DNA from: an uncultured Verrucomicrobia subdivision 3 bacterium
Lineage (GTDB): Bacteria > Verrucomicrobiota > Verrucomicrobiia > Limisphaerales > DASXHY01
Length of the DNA stretch: 64,000 nt
NCBI GenBank assembly: GCA_937890005.1
Contig: CALBZA010000029.1
Coordinates: forward strand, 16,416 to 80,415
Direction of reading: 5' to 3'
A program made the position numbers and the translations under genes. Position 1 is the first letter of the stretch. Each line of letters opens with the position of its first letter. Shown here one piece after another: positions 30,083 through 38,065 of this stretch. The notes below the pieces were generated by a model. That model searched no databases, was not told the DNA's origin, and was given only the letters and a program-made list of their open reading frames with translations.

Positions 30083-30850
30083 ATGCAACTCAAGGACAAG
30101 GTCGCGCTCGTAACCGGCGCCTCGAGCGGAATCGGGAAAGCGATCGCCATCCGCTTCGCCAGTGAAGGCGCAAAGGTCGCCATCAATATTCGTCCCGGCG
30201 GAAAGAGCGGCGACGAAACGCTCGCTGAAGCCCGCAAACACACGCCGCACGCGATGCTCGCACCTGCCAGCGTTGATGACCGAACGCAGGTGCAATCCAT
30301 GTTTGACGAAATCATCCGCACTTTCGGCCGAATCGACATCGTCGTGAACAATGCCGGGATCGAAATTCAAAAGCCGTTCCTGGAAGCGACTGATGAAGAA
30401 TGGCACCAGGTCATTTCCGTCAATCTCTACGGCTCGTATGTGGTGAGTCAGATTGCGGCGCGGCAGATGGTGAAACAGGGTGGCGGTGGAAAGTTGATCT
30501 TCATTTCGTCCGTGCACGAAGACATTCCATTCGTCGGCTACACGTCGTATTGCGCGTCCAAGGGCGGGATCCGAATGATGATGCGCAATCTTGCCATGGA
30601 ACTCGCGCCGCATCGTATCCACGTCAACAACATCGCACCCGGAGCCATTGCAACGCCGATCAACCAGAAGGTTCTGGATAACCCGAAAGAAAAGGAAAAT
30701 GCGATCAGCGAAATTCCATGGGGCCGCTTTGGAACACCGGAGGAAGTCGCTTCCGTGGCCGCGTTTCTCGCCAGCGCGGAATCCGAATACGTGACCGGCA
30801 GCACGTATTATGTCGATGGCGGTCTCACTCAACAGGTCACAAAATACTAA
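30083..30850 (+). CDS. SDR-family oxidoreductase, glucose 1-dehydrogenase-like
   Basis: The protein has 255 aa, a standard classical SDR length. The NAD(P)-binding motif is TGASSGIG (residues about 11-18), NNAG is present, the catalytic Ser is in FISSVHE and the catalytic pair is in YCASK. The C-terminus ends YYVDGG. Overall pattern (PWGRFGTPEEVA) is closest to glucose 1-dehydrogenase or 3-oxoacyl-ACP reductase-type SDRs; the substrate cannot be fixed from sequence. The 150-base gap upstream contains CAATCTGTG repeats, another short repeat type. It is the plus-strand neighbour of the superoxide dismutase gene but is probably transcribed on its own. Confidence 0.9.
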   Translation: MQLKDKVALVTGASSGIGKAIAIRFASEGAKVAINIRPGGKSGDETLAEARKHTPHAMLAPASVDDRTQVQSMFDEIIRTFGRIDIVVNNAGIEIQKPFLEATDEEWHQVISVNLYGSYVVSQIAARQMVKQGGGGKLIFISSVHEDIPFVGYTSYCASKGGIRMMMRNLAMELAPHRIHVNNIAPGAIATPINQKVLDNPKEKENAISEIPWGRFGTPEEVASVAAFLASAESEYVTGSTYYVDGGLTQQVTKY

Positions 30851-30972
30851 ACACCATCCTCCTTGCTCCCTGCTCCTCACTTCTTCCTCCTTGTTTCAAT
30901 GAAACTTGCCCGGCAGGAACTCCGTCGTATCTTCGCAGCAACCACTGGTCGGAAAAACAAAAGGTATTTTTT

Positions 30973-31692
30973 ATGATGACTCGTCGTGAAGCTTTGAAAA
31001 CCACCGCTGTTGCGGCCATTGCAGTCGCAGCTTCCCCTGCTCTCCTGTCGCACGCTGCGCCGGGCGCCGCATCCTCCGCAGCCGCTCCTTTCACACTTCC
31101 GCCGCTGCCTTATTCCGTTGATGCACTCGAACCGCACATCGATGCGCGCACGATGGAAATTCACCACGGAAAACATCACGCCGCCTACGTCACCAATCTT
31201 AACAAGGCGATCAGCGAATCCGGCCAGCCCGGCGGACGAAGCGTCGAGGACCTTGTGAAGAACCTCGATTCGCTCCCGGAAAGCATTCGCACCGCGGTTC
31301 GAAACAATGGCGGCGGGCATTACAACCATTCGCTCTTCTGGCAGATGATGAAAAAGAATGGCGGCGGTGAACCGAAGGGCGAGCTTGCGAAAGCGATCGA
31401 GAAAAACTTCGGAAACTTTTCCGACCTCAAAACCAAATTTAATGAAGCCGCCACAAAAGTTTTCGGCAGCGGCTGGGCCTGGCTGGTCTGGAAGGACGGC
31501 AAACTGGCAGTTCAGAGCACGCCGAATCAGGACACGCCGCTCGCCACAGGCGCGCAGCCATTGCTCGGACTCGATGTCTGGGAACACGCCTACTATTTGA
31601 AATACCAGAACAAGCGCGCGGACTACGCCAGCGCCTGGTGGAACGTGGTGAACTGGGATTTCGTCGCCGCCCAATTCTCCAAAGTTTCCTGA
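30973..31692 (+). CDS. Tat-exported Fe/Mn superoxide dismutase
   Basis: The protein has 239 aa from ATG 30973, with AAAGG eight bases upstream. A twin-arginine signal (MTRREALKTTAVAAIAVAAS) precedes a complete Fe/Mn-SOD. The N-terminal helix motif IHHGKHHAAYV supplies the first metal His, the NHSLFW region the second, and DVWEHAYYLKY the Asp and last His. SODs usually have no signal and work in the cytoplasm; this one is expected to be folded and metallated before export to the periplasm. Metal choice (Fe or Mn) is not certain; GSGWAWLVW is compatible with either. Confidence 0.93.
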   Translation: MMTRREALKTTAVAAIAVAASPALLSHAAPGAASSAAAPFTLPPLPYSVDALEPHIDARTMEIHHGKHHAAYVTNLNKAISESGQPGGRSVEDLVKNLDSLPESIRTAVRNNGGGHYNHSLFWQMMKKNGGGEPKGELAKAIEKNFGNFSDLKTKFNEAATKVFGSGWAWLVWKDGKLAVQSTPNQDTPLATGAQPLLGLDVWEHAYYLKYQNKRADYASAWWNVVNWDFVAAQFSKVS

Positions 31693-31702
31693 ACTGAAAT
31701 CG

Positions 31703-31774
31703 CACAGAAGGAAACGAAGGGAACAAGCACGAGCTGCTTGTAACTCACCTTCGTTTCCTTCGGTTCACTTCTGT
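31703..31774. repeat. GAAGGAAACGAAGGGAAC inverted element downstream of sod
   Basis: The left arm begins CACAGAAGGAAACGAAGG (31703-31720) and the right arm CCTTCGTTTCC...CACTTCTGT ends at 31774, imperfectly complementary. The left arm matches the arms of the longer element at 54102-54246. Both lie immediately at gene 3' ends. Confidence 0.65.
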
Positions 31775-31852
31775 AAATCAGTCCGTCCGCTTCACCGTCC
31801 CACACAATTCCATTCTCTTTCCGGGACTTCCCTGCTAAATCGAACGCGTTGC

Positions 31853-32968
31853 ATGAAACCATTTCCGGAACCGCTCGATCTCAGAAAAATCAAGGTCCTT
31901 CCGCTTGCCAGCCGCGACAGTCTCAGCTCGATCGAAAAAATTCTCATTGATCCCGACACCGCGCCCGCCGGCTGCACTCCGGAACTGGCCTCGCGCATCC
32001 AAAGTTGTGCTGCAAAAATTCGTGACGCGAGGAACCGCAATGCGAGCGTGATCCTGATGTATGGTGCGCACCTGATCAAAAACGGCGCGCATCGCATCGT
32101 AAATGCGCTCATCGATGGCGGCTGGGTGACACACCTCGCCACGAACGGCGCGGGAACGATTCACGACTGGGAACTCTCCTTTCTCGGTCGGACGGAGGAA
32201 AGCGTTCGAAAGAATGTGGCCAGTGGAACGTTTGGAACCTGGAATGAAACCGGCCGGAACACGCATCTTGCCCTGCTTTCCGGCGCGCTGCGTGAGGAAG
32301 GTTATGGACGAAGTCTCGGACGATTCATCGCAGAAGATGGAGTCACGCTTCCGTCCGTTGCCGAACTGGAAAGCCAGCTTCGAAATGAGCCGGCTCACCC
32401 GCTCTCCCCTGCCCGGGCGGAGCTTCTTCAGGCGATGCTCACGCACCAGCTTCCAGCCGGTCGCATCGAGGTGAAGCATCCATGGAAAGAGACATCCATT
32501 CTGGCGCACGCTTTCCTGCGGAACGTTCCGTTCAGCGTTCATCCCGGCATCGGTTACGACATAATTTCGAATCACCCTATGTTCAGCGGCGCTGTCATTG
32601 GACGGGCTGCCGCCATTGATTTCCGATTGTTCGGCGCATCGGTGGAGCAACTGGACGATGGTGTCGTGCTTTCAGTCGGTTCTGCGATCATGGCGCCGCA
32701 GGTTTTTGAGAAGAGCATCAGCTGCGTGAACAACCTGCGGCTTCAAGCCGGACGCGCCATTGTCAAAGGCCATTCGTTTTACGTGGTCGATATCCAGGAC
32801 GGAGGAAACTGGGACTGGTCACAGGGCGAACCGCCCAAGACGAATCCCGCGTACTACCTGCGTTTTTGCAAGAGCTTCGATCGCATGGGCGGGACGATGA
32901 ATTACGTGCAGAGCGACAACGTTGTGTTCCTTCACAATCTGTTGAACGAACTGCGCAAACGAGCCTGA
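31853..32968 (+). CDS. Conserved 371-aa protein of unknown function
   Basis: I cannot name a function. The protein is soluble, with no signal or membrane segment. Conserved-looking blocks are ASVILMYGAHLIKNG, THLATNGAGTIHDWE, GTFGTWNETGRN, VHPGIGYDIISNHPMF and QDGGNWDWSQGEPPKTNPAYY. The glycine-rich loops and alternating hydrophobic strands suggest a Rossmann-like nucleotide-binding enzyme. A remote link to deoxyhypusine synthase-like NAD-dependent enzymes is a guess from the THLATNGAGTIHD block. It stands alone, 106 bases before the CBS protein. Confidence 0.85.
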   Translation: MKPFPEPLDLRKIKVLPLASRDSLSSIEKILIDPDTAPAGCTPELASRIQSCAAKIRDARNRNASVILMYGAHLIKNGAHRIVNALIDGGWVTHLATNGAGTIHDWELSFLGRTEESVRKNVASGTFGTWNETGRNTHLALLSGALREEGYGRSLGRFIAEDGVTLPSVAELESQLRNEPAHPLSPARAELLQAMLTHQLPAGRIEVKHPWKETSILAHAFLRNVPFSVHPGIGYDIISNHPMFSGAVIGRAAAIDFRLFGASVEQLDDGVVLSVGSAIMAPQVFEKSISCVNNLRLQAGRAIVKGHSFYVVDIQDGGNWDWSQGEPPKTNPAYYLRFCKSFDRMGGTMNYVQSDNVVFLHNLLNELRKRA

Positions 32969-33074
32969 TCGGTCGATTGTTAAAGCGGCGTCGATGAGCG
33001 CCGGTTTGTGTGTGAAATCGCGGAATGGCGGCGGTCGCAACTGCCAACAAAGGCACTGATCCAAAGAGGCAACC

Positions 33075-33749
33075 ATGATTGTCAGCATGTGGATGACGCG
33101 GGACCTGGTCACCGTGAAACCGGGACTGGCGATTACCGAAGCCGCGGCGTTGATGGCCGGCCGGCGCATTCGACGCCTGCCTGTCGTGGACGAACATGAT
33201 GGCGAACGGCTCGTCGGAATCGTTTCCGCCAAGGACATCCTTCATGTGTTTCCAAGCGACGTGAATCCTTTTGCCGTGGTGAAACCGGAACAGGAATCAG
33301 CACCCGGCTCGATCGGACAGATCATGACCCGTCATCTGCACACAACCACGCCGGACACGCCCATCGAACAGGCGGCGGCCTTGATGACGGAATACAAGAT
33401 CGGCGCACTGCCGGTGCTTCGTGACGAGAAACTGGCTGGAATCATAACCGAGTCGGATGTGTTCCGCGCCTTCGTCAGCTTCTTTCCCGCGCTCGAAGGT
33501 GGCGCGAGAATCACGTTCGATGTCTCGCGCGACGAAGACATCTTCAACTACATCTGTCAGGAGGCGCGGCGACGCAATCTTCGTGTGCTCAGCCTCACCA
33601 ATTCGCGGCAGGATTCCGTTCCAATCTGCGTGGCTCGCATCACCGGGCCGGGAATCGAACGTTTTCTGGACGATCTCTGGAACTCCGGTCATCGCGTGTT
33701 GAATGTGATTCGTTTCCCGTCCGGCGGCCCTCCGCAAGTGATTGTTTAA
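33075..33749 (+). CDS. AcuB-like protein with two CBS domains
   Basis: The protein has 224 aa. Tandem CBS domains occupy about residues 1-65 (MWMTRDLVTVKPG ... LVGIVSAKDIL) and 78-138 (IMTRHLHTTTPDTPIEQAA ... LAGIITESDVF); together they form a Bateman module that typically binds adenine nucleotides. The C-terminal third (about 145-215) has an ACT-like pattern, as in AcuB. It is probably a regulatory sensor; its target is unknown. No promoter was recognised. Confidence 0.85.
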   Translation: MIVSMWMTRDLVTVKPGLAITEAAALMAGRRIRRLPVVDEHDGERLVGIVSAKDILHVFPSDVNPFAVVKPEQESAPGSIGQIMTRHLHTTTPDTPIEQAAALMTEYKIGALPVLRDEKLAGIITESDVFRAFVSFFPALEGGARITFDVSRDEDIFNYICQEARRRNLRVLSLTNSRQDSVPICVARITGPGIERFLDDLWNSGHRVLNVIRFPSGGPPQVIV

Positions 33750-33789
33750 ACGCGCGGCGTCTTCCATCAACCATCAACCACCCATTCCC

Positions 33790-34683
33790 ATGCTGAAAAC
33801 CGCCACCAAAATCGCCCTGCTGCTGGGGCTCCTCGCTGCAATCGCTTTCGGCGTGTCATTGTTCATTCCCGATCGCCCTCCCGTTGCGAGGAAACCGCTC
33901 CCCGTTCCGAATGGTTATGATCGTCTTGTCGAAGCCGGAAGATTGGTGGCGTCGATACCAAACGATTTCTACAAGCTCGATACAAACTCGCTGGCTGCGA
34001 TCGTGAGCGCCAATTCCAATGCGCTCGCCAACGCACGTGAAGCGCTGCTCATCGAGTCGCAGGTGCCGTTTCAAAGCACCTCCGCGTACATGTCTTCGCA
34101 CATTCGTGAGATCGAATCGTTGAGAACCCTGGCCCAAGTGTTCGCGGTAGAAACCCGACTCGCGGCGCTTGAAGGGCGCTCCTCCGATGTGGCCAGGTCG
34201 GCACTGGATATCATCAACCTCGCATCCAAGGCAGGCGCTCAAGGTCTCCTGATCGATGCGATGATCGGTTCCGCGATTGAAAAGATGGGAACCAGCGAAC
34301 TGACGCCCCTGATTTCCCGTTTGGATGCAGCGAGCTGCCGTTCAGCTGCTGGCCAGCTCGATGCAATCGAAAGAACACGCGAACCGTTTTCGGACATTTG
34401 GGAACGGGAAAGAGAGAATATGCGTCACGCCCCAGGTGGCTTTCGCGCGCGGATGGGTGCATGGTTCAGTTCGAAATCCTTGAAAAGCTCGATCGCAAAG
34501 TTCGAAGGACAATACCAGGATGGCCGCAGGAAAAATCGCGAACTGATCCTGCAACTCGCCAGTCGTGCGTTTGAACTGGAAGAGGGCCGCAAAGCGACCA
34601 ATGCCCTCGAACTGGTTCCTGGCATTCTCAGTGAGCTGCCCGTGGATCCCACCACCAGCACGAACATGATTGCGCTTCCGTGA
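33790..34683 (+). CDS. Membrane-anchored or exported protein of unknown function
   Basis: The protein has 297 aa from ATG 33790 (MLKTATKIALLLGLLAAIAFG). One N-terminal hydrophobic segment is a signal anchor or signal peptide, and the rest is predicted periplasmic, rich in helix and charged residues. The longer frame to 33742 would overlap the CBS gene and begin with the ATCAACC repeat, so I reject it. No motif was recognised. The small ALEGRSSDVARSALDIINLA region resembles tetratricopeptide-like helices, weakly. Confidence 0.7.
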   Translation: MLKTATKIALLLGLLAAIAFGVSLFIPDRPPVARKPLPVPNGYDRLVEAGRLVASIPNDFYKLDTNSLAAIVSANSNALANAREALLIESQVPFQSTSAYMSSHIREIESLRTLAQVFAVETRLAALEGRSSDVARSALDIINLASKAGAQGLLIDAMIGSAIEKMGTSELTPLISRLDAASCRSAAGQLDAIERTREPFSDIWERERENMRHAPGGFRARMGAWFSSKSLKSSIAKFEGQYQDGRRKNRELILQLASRAFELEEGRKATNALELVPGILSELPVDPTTSTNMIALP

Positions 34684-34718
34684 TTTCCATTGGCGCGAAT
34701 CAGAATCGAAAGTTCAGT

Positions 34719-35696
34719 CTAATTCTTTTCCAGCTGGGAAAGTTCCACGGCTCCAGTTTCGTTGAACCTGATCTGAAGGCCATTCAGTTCCAGCGTCTTC
34801 TCAATGGCGTAGAGCAATTCCGACCGTGTTACCGGCAAAGTGATGATCAATTGCGTCGGCTGTCGATCGAACCTTTCCGGAACGATCGCACCACGTCCGG
34901 TCAGTTTTGCGTAATTCTCCACAAGTGCACCGGCGGTTGCCGCACGCGGCGGTGATGGATTGCCAGGCTTCGCAGCAGGAGCACTGAACGCGGTCAGTTC
35001 CGCAGCGTCCAGTAACGGATCCTCTCCACGAGCCGGAGCGCCGCTCTTCACTTTCTCAGCATCGCGCAACGGCACCGCCTGAAAAAAGCGTTCGCCATCT
35101 TCGATCACTGCAATGCCGTTGAACAGAAGCGTCATGCGAATGGCGTAGATAACCTCGTCACGAGTCAACGACTTCCGCGAGGTGAGCGTCAGAGAAACCG
35201 GCGGCAACGGAGTGGGTTTGAGAACATTCCGACCCGACAATTCTGACAGCACTGCGAACACGGGCGGAAGGTGCATGTTTCGAAAATCAATCGTTCCTCC
35301 CGCGGCAACGCTTTTTGAATCAGAACCGCTTGAAGCCGGCAAAGATCCGCGAATACGCTCAACCTGTTTGATTGCAGGCGAATTGCTCAATCCGGCAGGA
35401 ACGATCCAAACGAATTTTTCACCATCGTGGATCACATCGATCTTCCGCTCTCGCAATGCCGACTCGATCCTCTCGAGAGCCTTTTCGCGATCGACTGAGG
35501 CATCGGCGATGTCCAGTTCCTGAAGCGTCGGCAGGTCACGCAACGCCTCAGATCTCAAGACGGTTTTTCCGGAAAATTCGGCGTAAATTGTCAGAAGAGG
35601 ATTTCCGGAACGACTGACAACAAGCGGTTGCGACCAGGCTGAAAACATGTTCAAACCGAGCAGCAACGCGACTGCAATTCGAGGGAAGGTCTTCAT
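34719..35696 (-). CDS. Exported protein with secretin N-domain-like repeats
   Basis: The protein has 325 aa from ATG 35696 (MKTFPRIAVALLLGLNMFSAWSQ, signal peptide). The frame open to 36080 is only a shadow over queD. Two repeats of about 85 residues, near DFRNMHLPPVFAVLSELSG...EVIYAIRMTLLFNG and LVENYAKLTGRGAIVPE...ELLYAIEKTLELNG, resemble the short N-domains of GspD-type secretins and TonB receptors. There is no secretin pore domain, so it may be an accessory of a secretion system or a solitary paralogue. It is convergent with the preceding gene and 95 bases downstream of queD. Confidence 0.75.
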   Translation of the reverse strand: MKTFPRIAVALLLGLNMFSAWSQPLVVSRSGNPLLTIYAEFSGKTVLRSEALRDLPTLQELDIADASVDREKALERIESALRERKIDVIHDGEKFVWIVPAGLSNSPAIKQVERIRGSLPASSGSDSKSVAAGGTIDFRNMHLPPVFAVLSELSGRNVLKPTPLPPVSLTLTSRKSLTRDEVIYAIRMTLLFNGIAVIEDGERFFQAVPLRDAEKVKSGAPARGEDPLLDAAELTAFSAPAAKPGNPSPPRAATAGALVENYAKLTGRGAIVPERFDRQPTQLIITLPVTRSELLYAIEKTLELNGLQIRFNETGAVELSQLEKN

Positions 35697-35791
35697 GGCG
35701 CGAGCAACATTTACCGCCCGGGAATTGCTGTCGAGTGAAAAGGCGGCTGAAATACGGCCGGTTGAAGTCGGAAACCGGCCAGAACCATCAA

Positions 35792-36148
35792 TCAACTGCC
35801 GCGATAGACACACCGCGCTGTGCAGGTCTCCGCGACGACGATTTCCTTCAGCAACGGCAATCGCGGTTTTAGCTTCTGCCAGATCCAGATGGCGATGTTC
35901 TCGCTCGTGGGATTTTCCAGCCCGGGAATTTCGTTGAGATAATAGTGATCGAGCTTTTCCCAGACCGGTTTGAACGCGGCGGAAATGTCCGCGTAATCCA
36001 TCACCCACCCCAGCTTGGGATCGCACTCGCCTTCGACCATCACCTCGACAGAAAAGCTGTGCCCGTGCAGCCGCCGGCATTTGTGTTTCTCCGGCAAATG
36101 CGGCAGCAGATGCGCGGCTTCAAATTGAAAGGTCTTTCTCAGTTCCAT
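35792..36148 (-). CDS. queD: 6-carboxy-5,6,7,8-tetrahydropterin synthase
   Basis: QueD converts dihydroneopterin triphosphate to carboxytetrahydropterin in queuosine/preQ0 synthesis. The protein has 118 aa. The zinc His residues are in FEAAHLL (His13) and LHGHSF (two His), the catalytic Cys is in KCRRLHGH, and the C-terminal Glu is in VVAETCTARC. The related eukaryotic 6-pyruvoyl-tetrahydropterin synthase is an alternative but less likely activity. No other queuosine gene is visible nearby. Confidence 0.93.
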   Translation of the reverse strand: MELRKTFQFEAAHLLPHLPEKHKCRRLHGHSFSVEVMVEGECDPKLGWVMDYADISAAFKPVWEKLDHYYLNEIPGLENPTSENIAIWIWQKLKPRLPLLKEIVVAETCTARCVYRGS

Positions 36149-36155
36149 ATCAGTC

Positions 36156-36190
36156 AGGCTCGAGGCTTTAGGCTCCGGGCAAGAGGCTGT
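36156..36190 (+). repeat. AGGCNNN heptamer array, left flank of four-helix-bundle gene
   Basis: AGGCTCG, AGGCTTT, AGGCTCC, GGGCAAG, AGGCTGT are in exact 7-bp phase. It overlaps the last residues and stop of the four-helix-bundle gene. The right-flank array at 36551-36585 is in inverted orientation. Confidence 0.75.
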
Positions 36191-36548
36191 TTCGGGCGCG
36201 AATCAATGCTCCCAGCATCTTGCCCATTTCAGTACATTCAGAAAGCAATGACCGCACCGAAGTGTCGTTGAAACATCCGACTTCCCGGGCAATTTCCGAT
36301 TGTGTTGCAAGCTCGGCAAGCGGCCCCTTTGCGATGTGAAAGGATCGAATGGACTCCCGATCCGATCTCCGTTCGTCACCTTCCGCAATGTTGCTCGGCA
36401 CACTGACGGCGCTTCGGTGCAACTGGTCTATCAACGAGAAGTCGCGCCGGATGCTCTCGTGTCGCGTCAGTCGATAGACTTCGACAGCCAACGCTTTATT
36501 CTTCTGCCAAACAAGCATTCCCCTGAATCCATTCTGAGCTGTTTTCAT
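36168..36548 (-). CDS. Four-helix-bundle protein (23S rRNA intervening-sequence family)
   Basis: The protein has 126 aa. The pattern VWQKNKALAVEVYRLT...FSLIDQLHRSAVSVPSNIAEG...FHIAKGPLAELATQ matches the small four-helix-bundle family first noted in 23S rRNA intervening sequences and now known as scattered solitary genes. The biochemical role is unknown. The last residues (RARNSLLPGA) are encoded by a heptamer repeat, and the region just upstream of the ATG is the same repeat in inverse orientation, so the gene sits between inverted arrays. Confidence 0.88.
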   Translation of the reverse strand: MKTAQNGFRGMLVWQKNKALAVEVYRLTRHESIRRDFSLIDQLHRSAVSVPSNIAEGDERRSDRESIRSFHIAKGPLAELATQSEIAREVGCFNDTSVRSLLSECTEMGKMLGALIRARNSLLPGA

Positions 36549-36550
36549 AA

Positions 36551-36585
36551 TCCCTCTCGCCTAAAGCCTGACGCCTGGAGCCTCT
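36551..36585 (-). repeat. AGGCNNN heptamer array, right flank of four-helix-bundle gene
   Basis: Read on the minus strand: AGGCTCC, AGGCGTC, AGGCTTT, AGGCGAG, AGGG. It fills the whole gap between the luxC stop and the four-helix-bundle start and supplies GAGAGGG as a possible Shine-Dalgarno. Confidence 0.75.
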
Positions 36586-37950
36586 TCATTCATTTTCCCA
36601 ATCCGTCCACAGGATTAAATCACCGATGGCCGGTCGTCCGTCATGCCTCCAGGCAAGTGGTGGATCCTGCATCTGGCCGAGCGGGCACACCCGCGTCACA
36701 CCCCAACGCGCGAGCTGAACAGCAAGTTCACGGGAACGGGCCTCAGATGCAGCAATGCCCACGGTCGAAATTTTTCCACGGAAAGCGTCTGCATTTTCCA
36801 GGGTTGTCTTCAAATCCGCAGCCGGCTTCACATAGACGAAACGATTCAGACACGAGAGTTGAAACCGTGGATCCGATTCGTAAACGACCGTCCACGCGGT
36901 GGAATTCTCACTTCGCCAGAAGCGCGTCTCGGGCGAGTGCGCCGCGCGAACTTCGTAAAAGGCACGCCGGGATGCGATCGCAGCGGCATCCGCGGCTGGA
37001 AGTTGTCCTCGCGGTTCGCTTCTCTCCCGAGCGGCCAACTCCTGCGCCAGCAGCTCCGCAAACGGCTCCGCGTCATGAATGCCGCCCGGCTCGACATAGA
37101 TCACGTGCGGCGACAAACAGCCGAGCTGGTTCCACGCAATCACATCCGTTGCCGCGCGGGCGATGACCTTCTTCGCATTGAACCCGCTCAACGCCTCCTT
37201 CGTCACGTAACCGAAGCTGACGCGATGTCCGTAGCCAACGAAGCGGGTTCGCGACGGAATTCGTTGTCGAATGGCCGCAAGCGTTTCATCGTTTCCGGTC
37301 GCAGTGACACAATCCGCTTCCACAAACAGCGCCTCTTCCAGCGGAATGTTCCCGCCACACCATTCTGCCAGTTCAATGCACGATCCGATCTTGCGATCCT
37401 CGTCGTAAATCGAATGTGCGAAAAGCCGCGGCAGAAAGGAGGCTCCGGTGGCGCATTTCATGAACTGCGCCGAACGCGTCAGCAATCCCAGCGCGAGACT
37501 CATGAACGCGGGATTGGGAAGGTTGCCCGCGGCGATGTGCACCAGCAGTTCGGGTGCGGAAACGATTGCGCCGCGCGATTCCTTTTCCTCGTTCGCAGTT
37601 GAAAGGATTTTTTCGAGACGCAGTTCGTGCCCGAGTTCCTGCACGAGCAAATTCCGGAATGCCTGCGGTGTGAATCGTTTGAAGAATCGGTCGAGCCCGG
37701 CAGCCAGGGTTTCACACGAAAATCCCGTCGCATTCGGTCCCTGCTCCAGAGCCAGTTTTCGAAATGGATATTCCGGATGCAGCCAGTTCTCGGCAACGCC
37801 ACACAGCAACTCAATGATGCTCTCGGTCGAACGTGGAAGCAGATACGCCTCGCGATTGCGTCGCAACGTCTGGCACGCCTCGGTGATCATCGTCGGGCTC
37901 AGCTCTGCTTCAGCCGGAAGATCGGCGAGAAAGTAATTGGGAAGAAGCAC
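36586..37950 (-). CDS. luxC: LuxC-type acyl-CoA/acyl-protein reductase
   Basis: LuxC-family enzymes reduce activated fatty acids to aldehydes with NADPH. The protein has 454 aa from a GTG start. The catalytic Cys lies in AWNQLGCLSPHVIYVE near residue 278. The NIPLEEALFVEADCVTATG segment, the VHIAAGNLPNPA motif and C-terminal GVTRVCPLGQMQDPPLAWRH are family-like. A short ARERSEPRGQ stretch (37006-37030) resembles the repeat-derived tail of LuxE. It is 115 bases after luxE. No luxA, luxB or luxD is present, so light emission is not implied; aldehyde or wax-type products are possible. Confidence 0.88.
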   Translation of the reverse strand: MLLPNYFLADLPAEAELSPTMITEACQTLRRNREAYLLPRSTESIIELLCGVAENWLHPEYPFRKLALEQGPNATGFSCETLAAGLDRFFKRFTPQAFRNLLVQELGHELRLEKILSTANEEKESRGAIVSAPELLVHIAAGNLPNPAFMSLALGLLTRSAQFMKCATGASFLPRLFAHSIYDEDRKIGSCIELAEWCGGNIPLEEALFVEADCVTATGNDETLAAIRQRIPSRTRFVGYGHRVSFGYVTKEALSGFNAKKVIARAATDVIAWNQLGCLSPHVIYVEPGGIHDAEPFAELLAQELAARERSEPRGQLPAADAAAIASRRAFYEVRAAHSPETRFWRSENSTAWTVVYESDPRFQLSCLNRFVYVKPAADLKTTLENADAFRGKISTVGIAASEARSRELAVQLARWGVTRVCPLGQMQDPPLAWRHDGRPAIGDLILWTDWENE

Positions 37951-37964
37951 GGTGTCTTTGATCT

Positions 37965-37992
37965 ATGATTTACGATTTATGATTTATGATTT
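37965..37992. repeat. ATGATTT heptamer array upstream of luxC
   Basis: Four 7-bp copies (ATGATTT, ACGATTT, ATGATTT, ATGATTT) lie 14 bases before the luxC start. The same unit occurs between nusG and rplK. Confidence 0.8.
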
Positions 37993-38001
37993 GGCAGTCT
38001 T

Positions 38002-38065
38002 TTCACGCCTTCACGCCTTCACGCCTTCACGCCTTCACGCCTTCACGCCTTCACGCCTTCACGTT
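38002..38065. repeat. TTCACGCC octamer array immediately after luxE
   Basis: Seven perfect 8-bp copies (38002-38057) plus one degenerate copy end at the base next to the luxE stop. There are no spacers, so it is not a CRISPR. Copy number is likely to vary among strains by slippage. Confidence 0.9.

Noticed and set aside
29369..30880. A 503-codon minus-strand frame
   Set aside because: It lies opposite mutY and the SDR gene, both with clear catalytic motifs. Its product has no recognisable family.
31835..32650. A 271-codon minus-strand frame
   Set aside because: It is antisense to the 371-aa protein, whose sequence shows conserved-looking glycine-rich blocks, and it has low-quality composition.
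38002..38065. Possible CRISPR array
   Set aside because: The units are 8 bp and directly adjacent with no spacers, and no cas genes are in the window. It is a simple tandem repeat.
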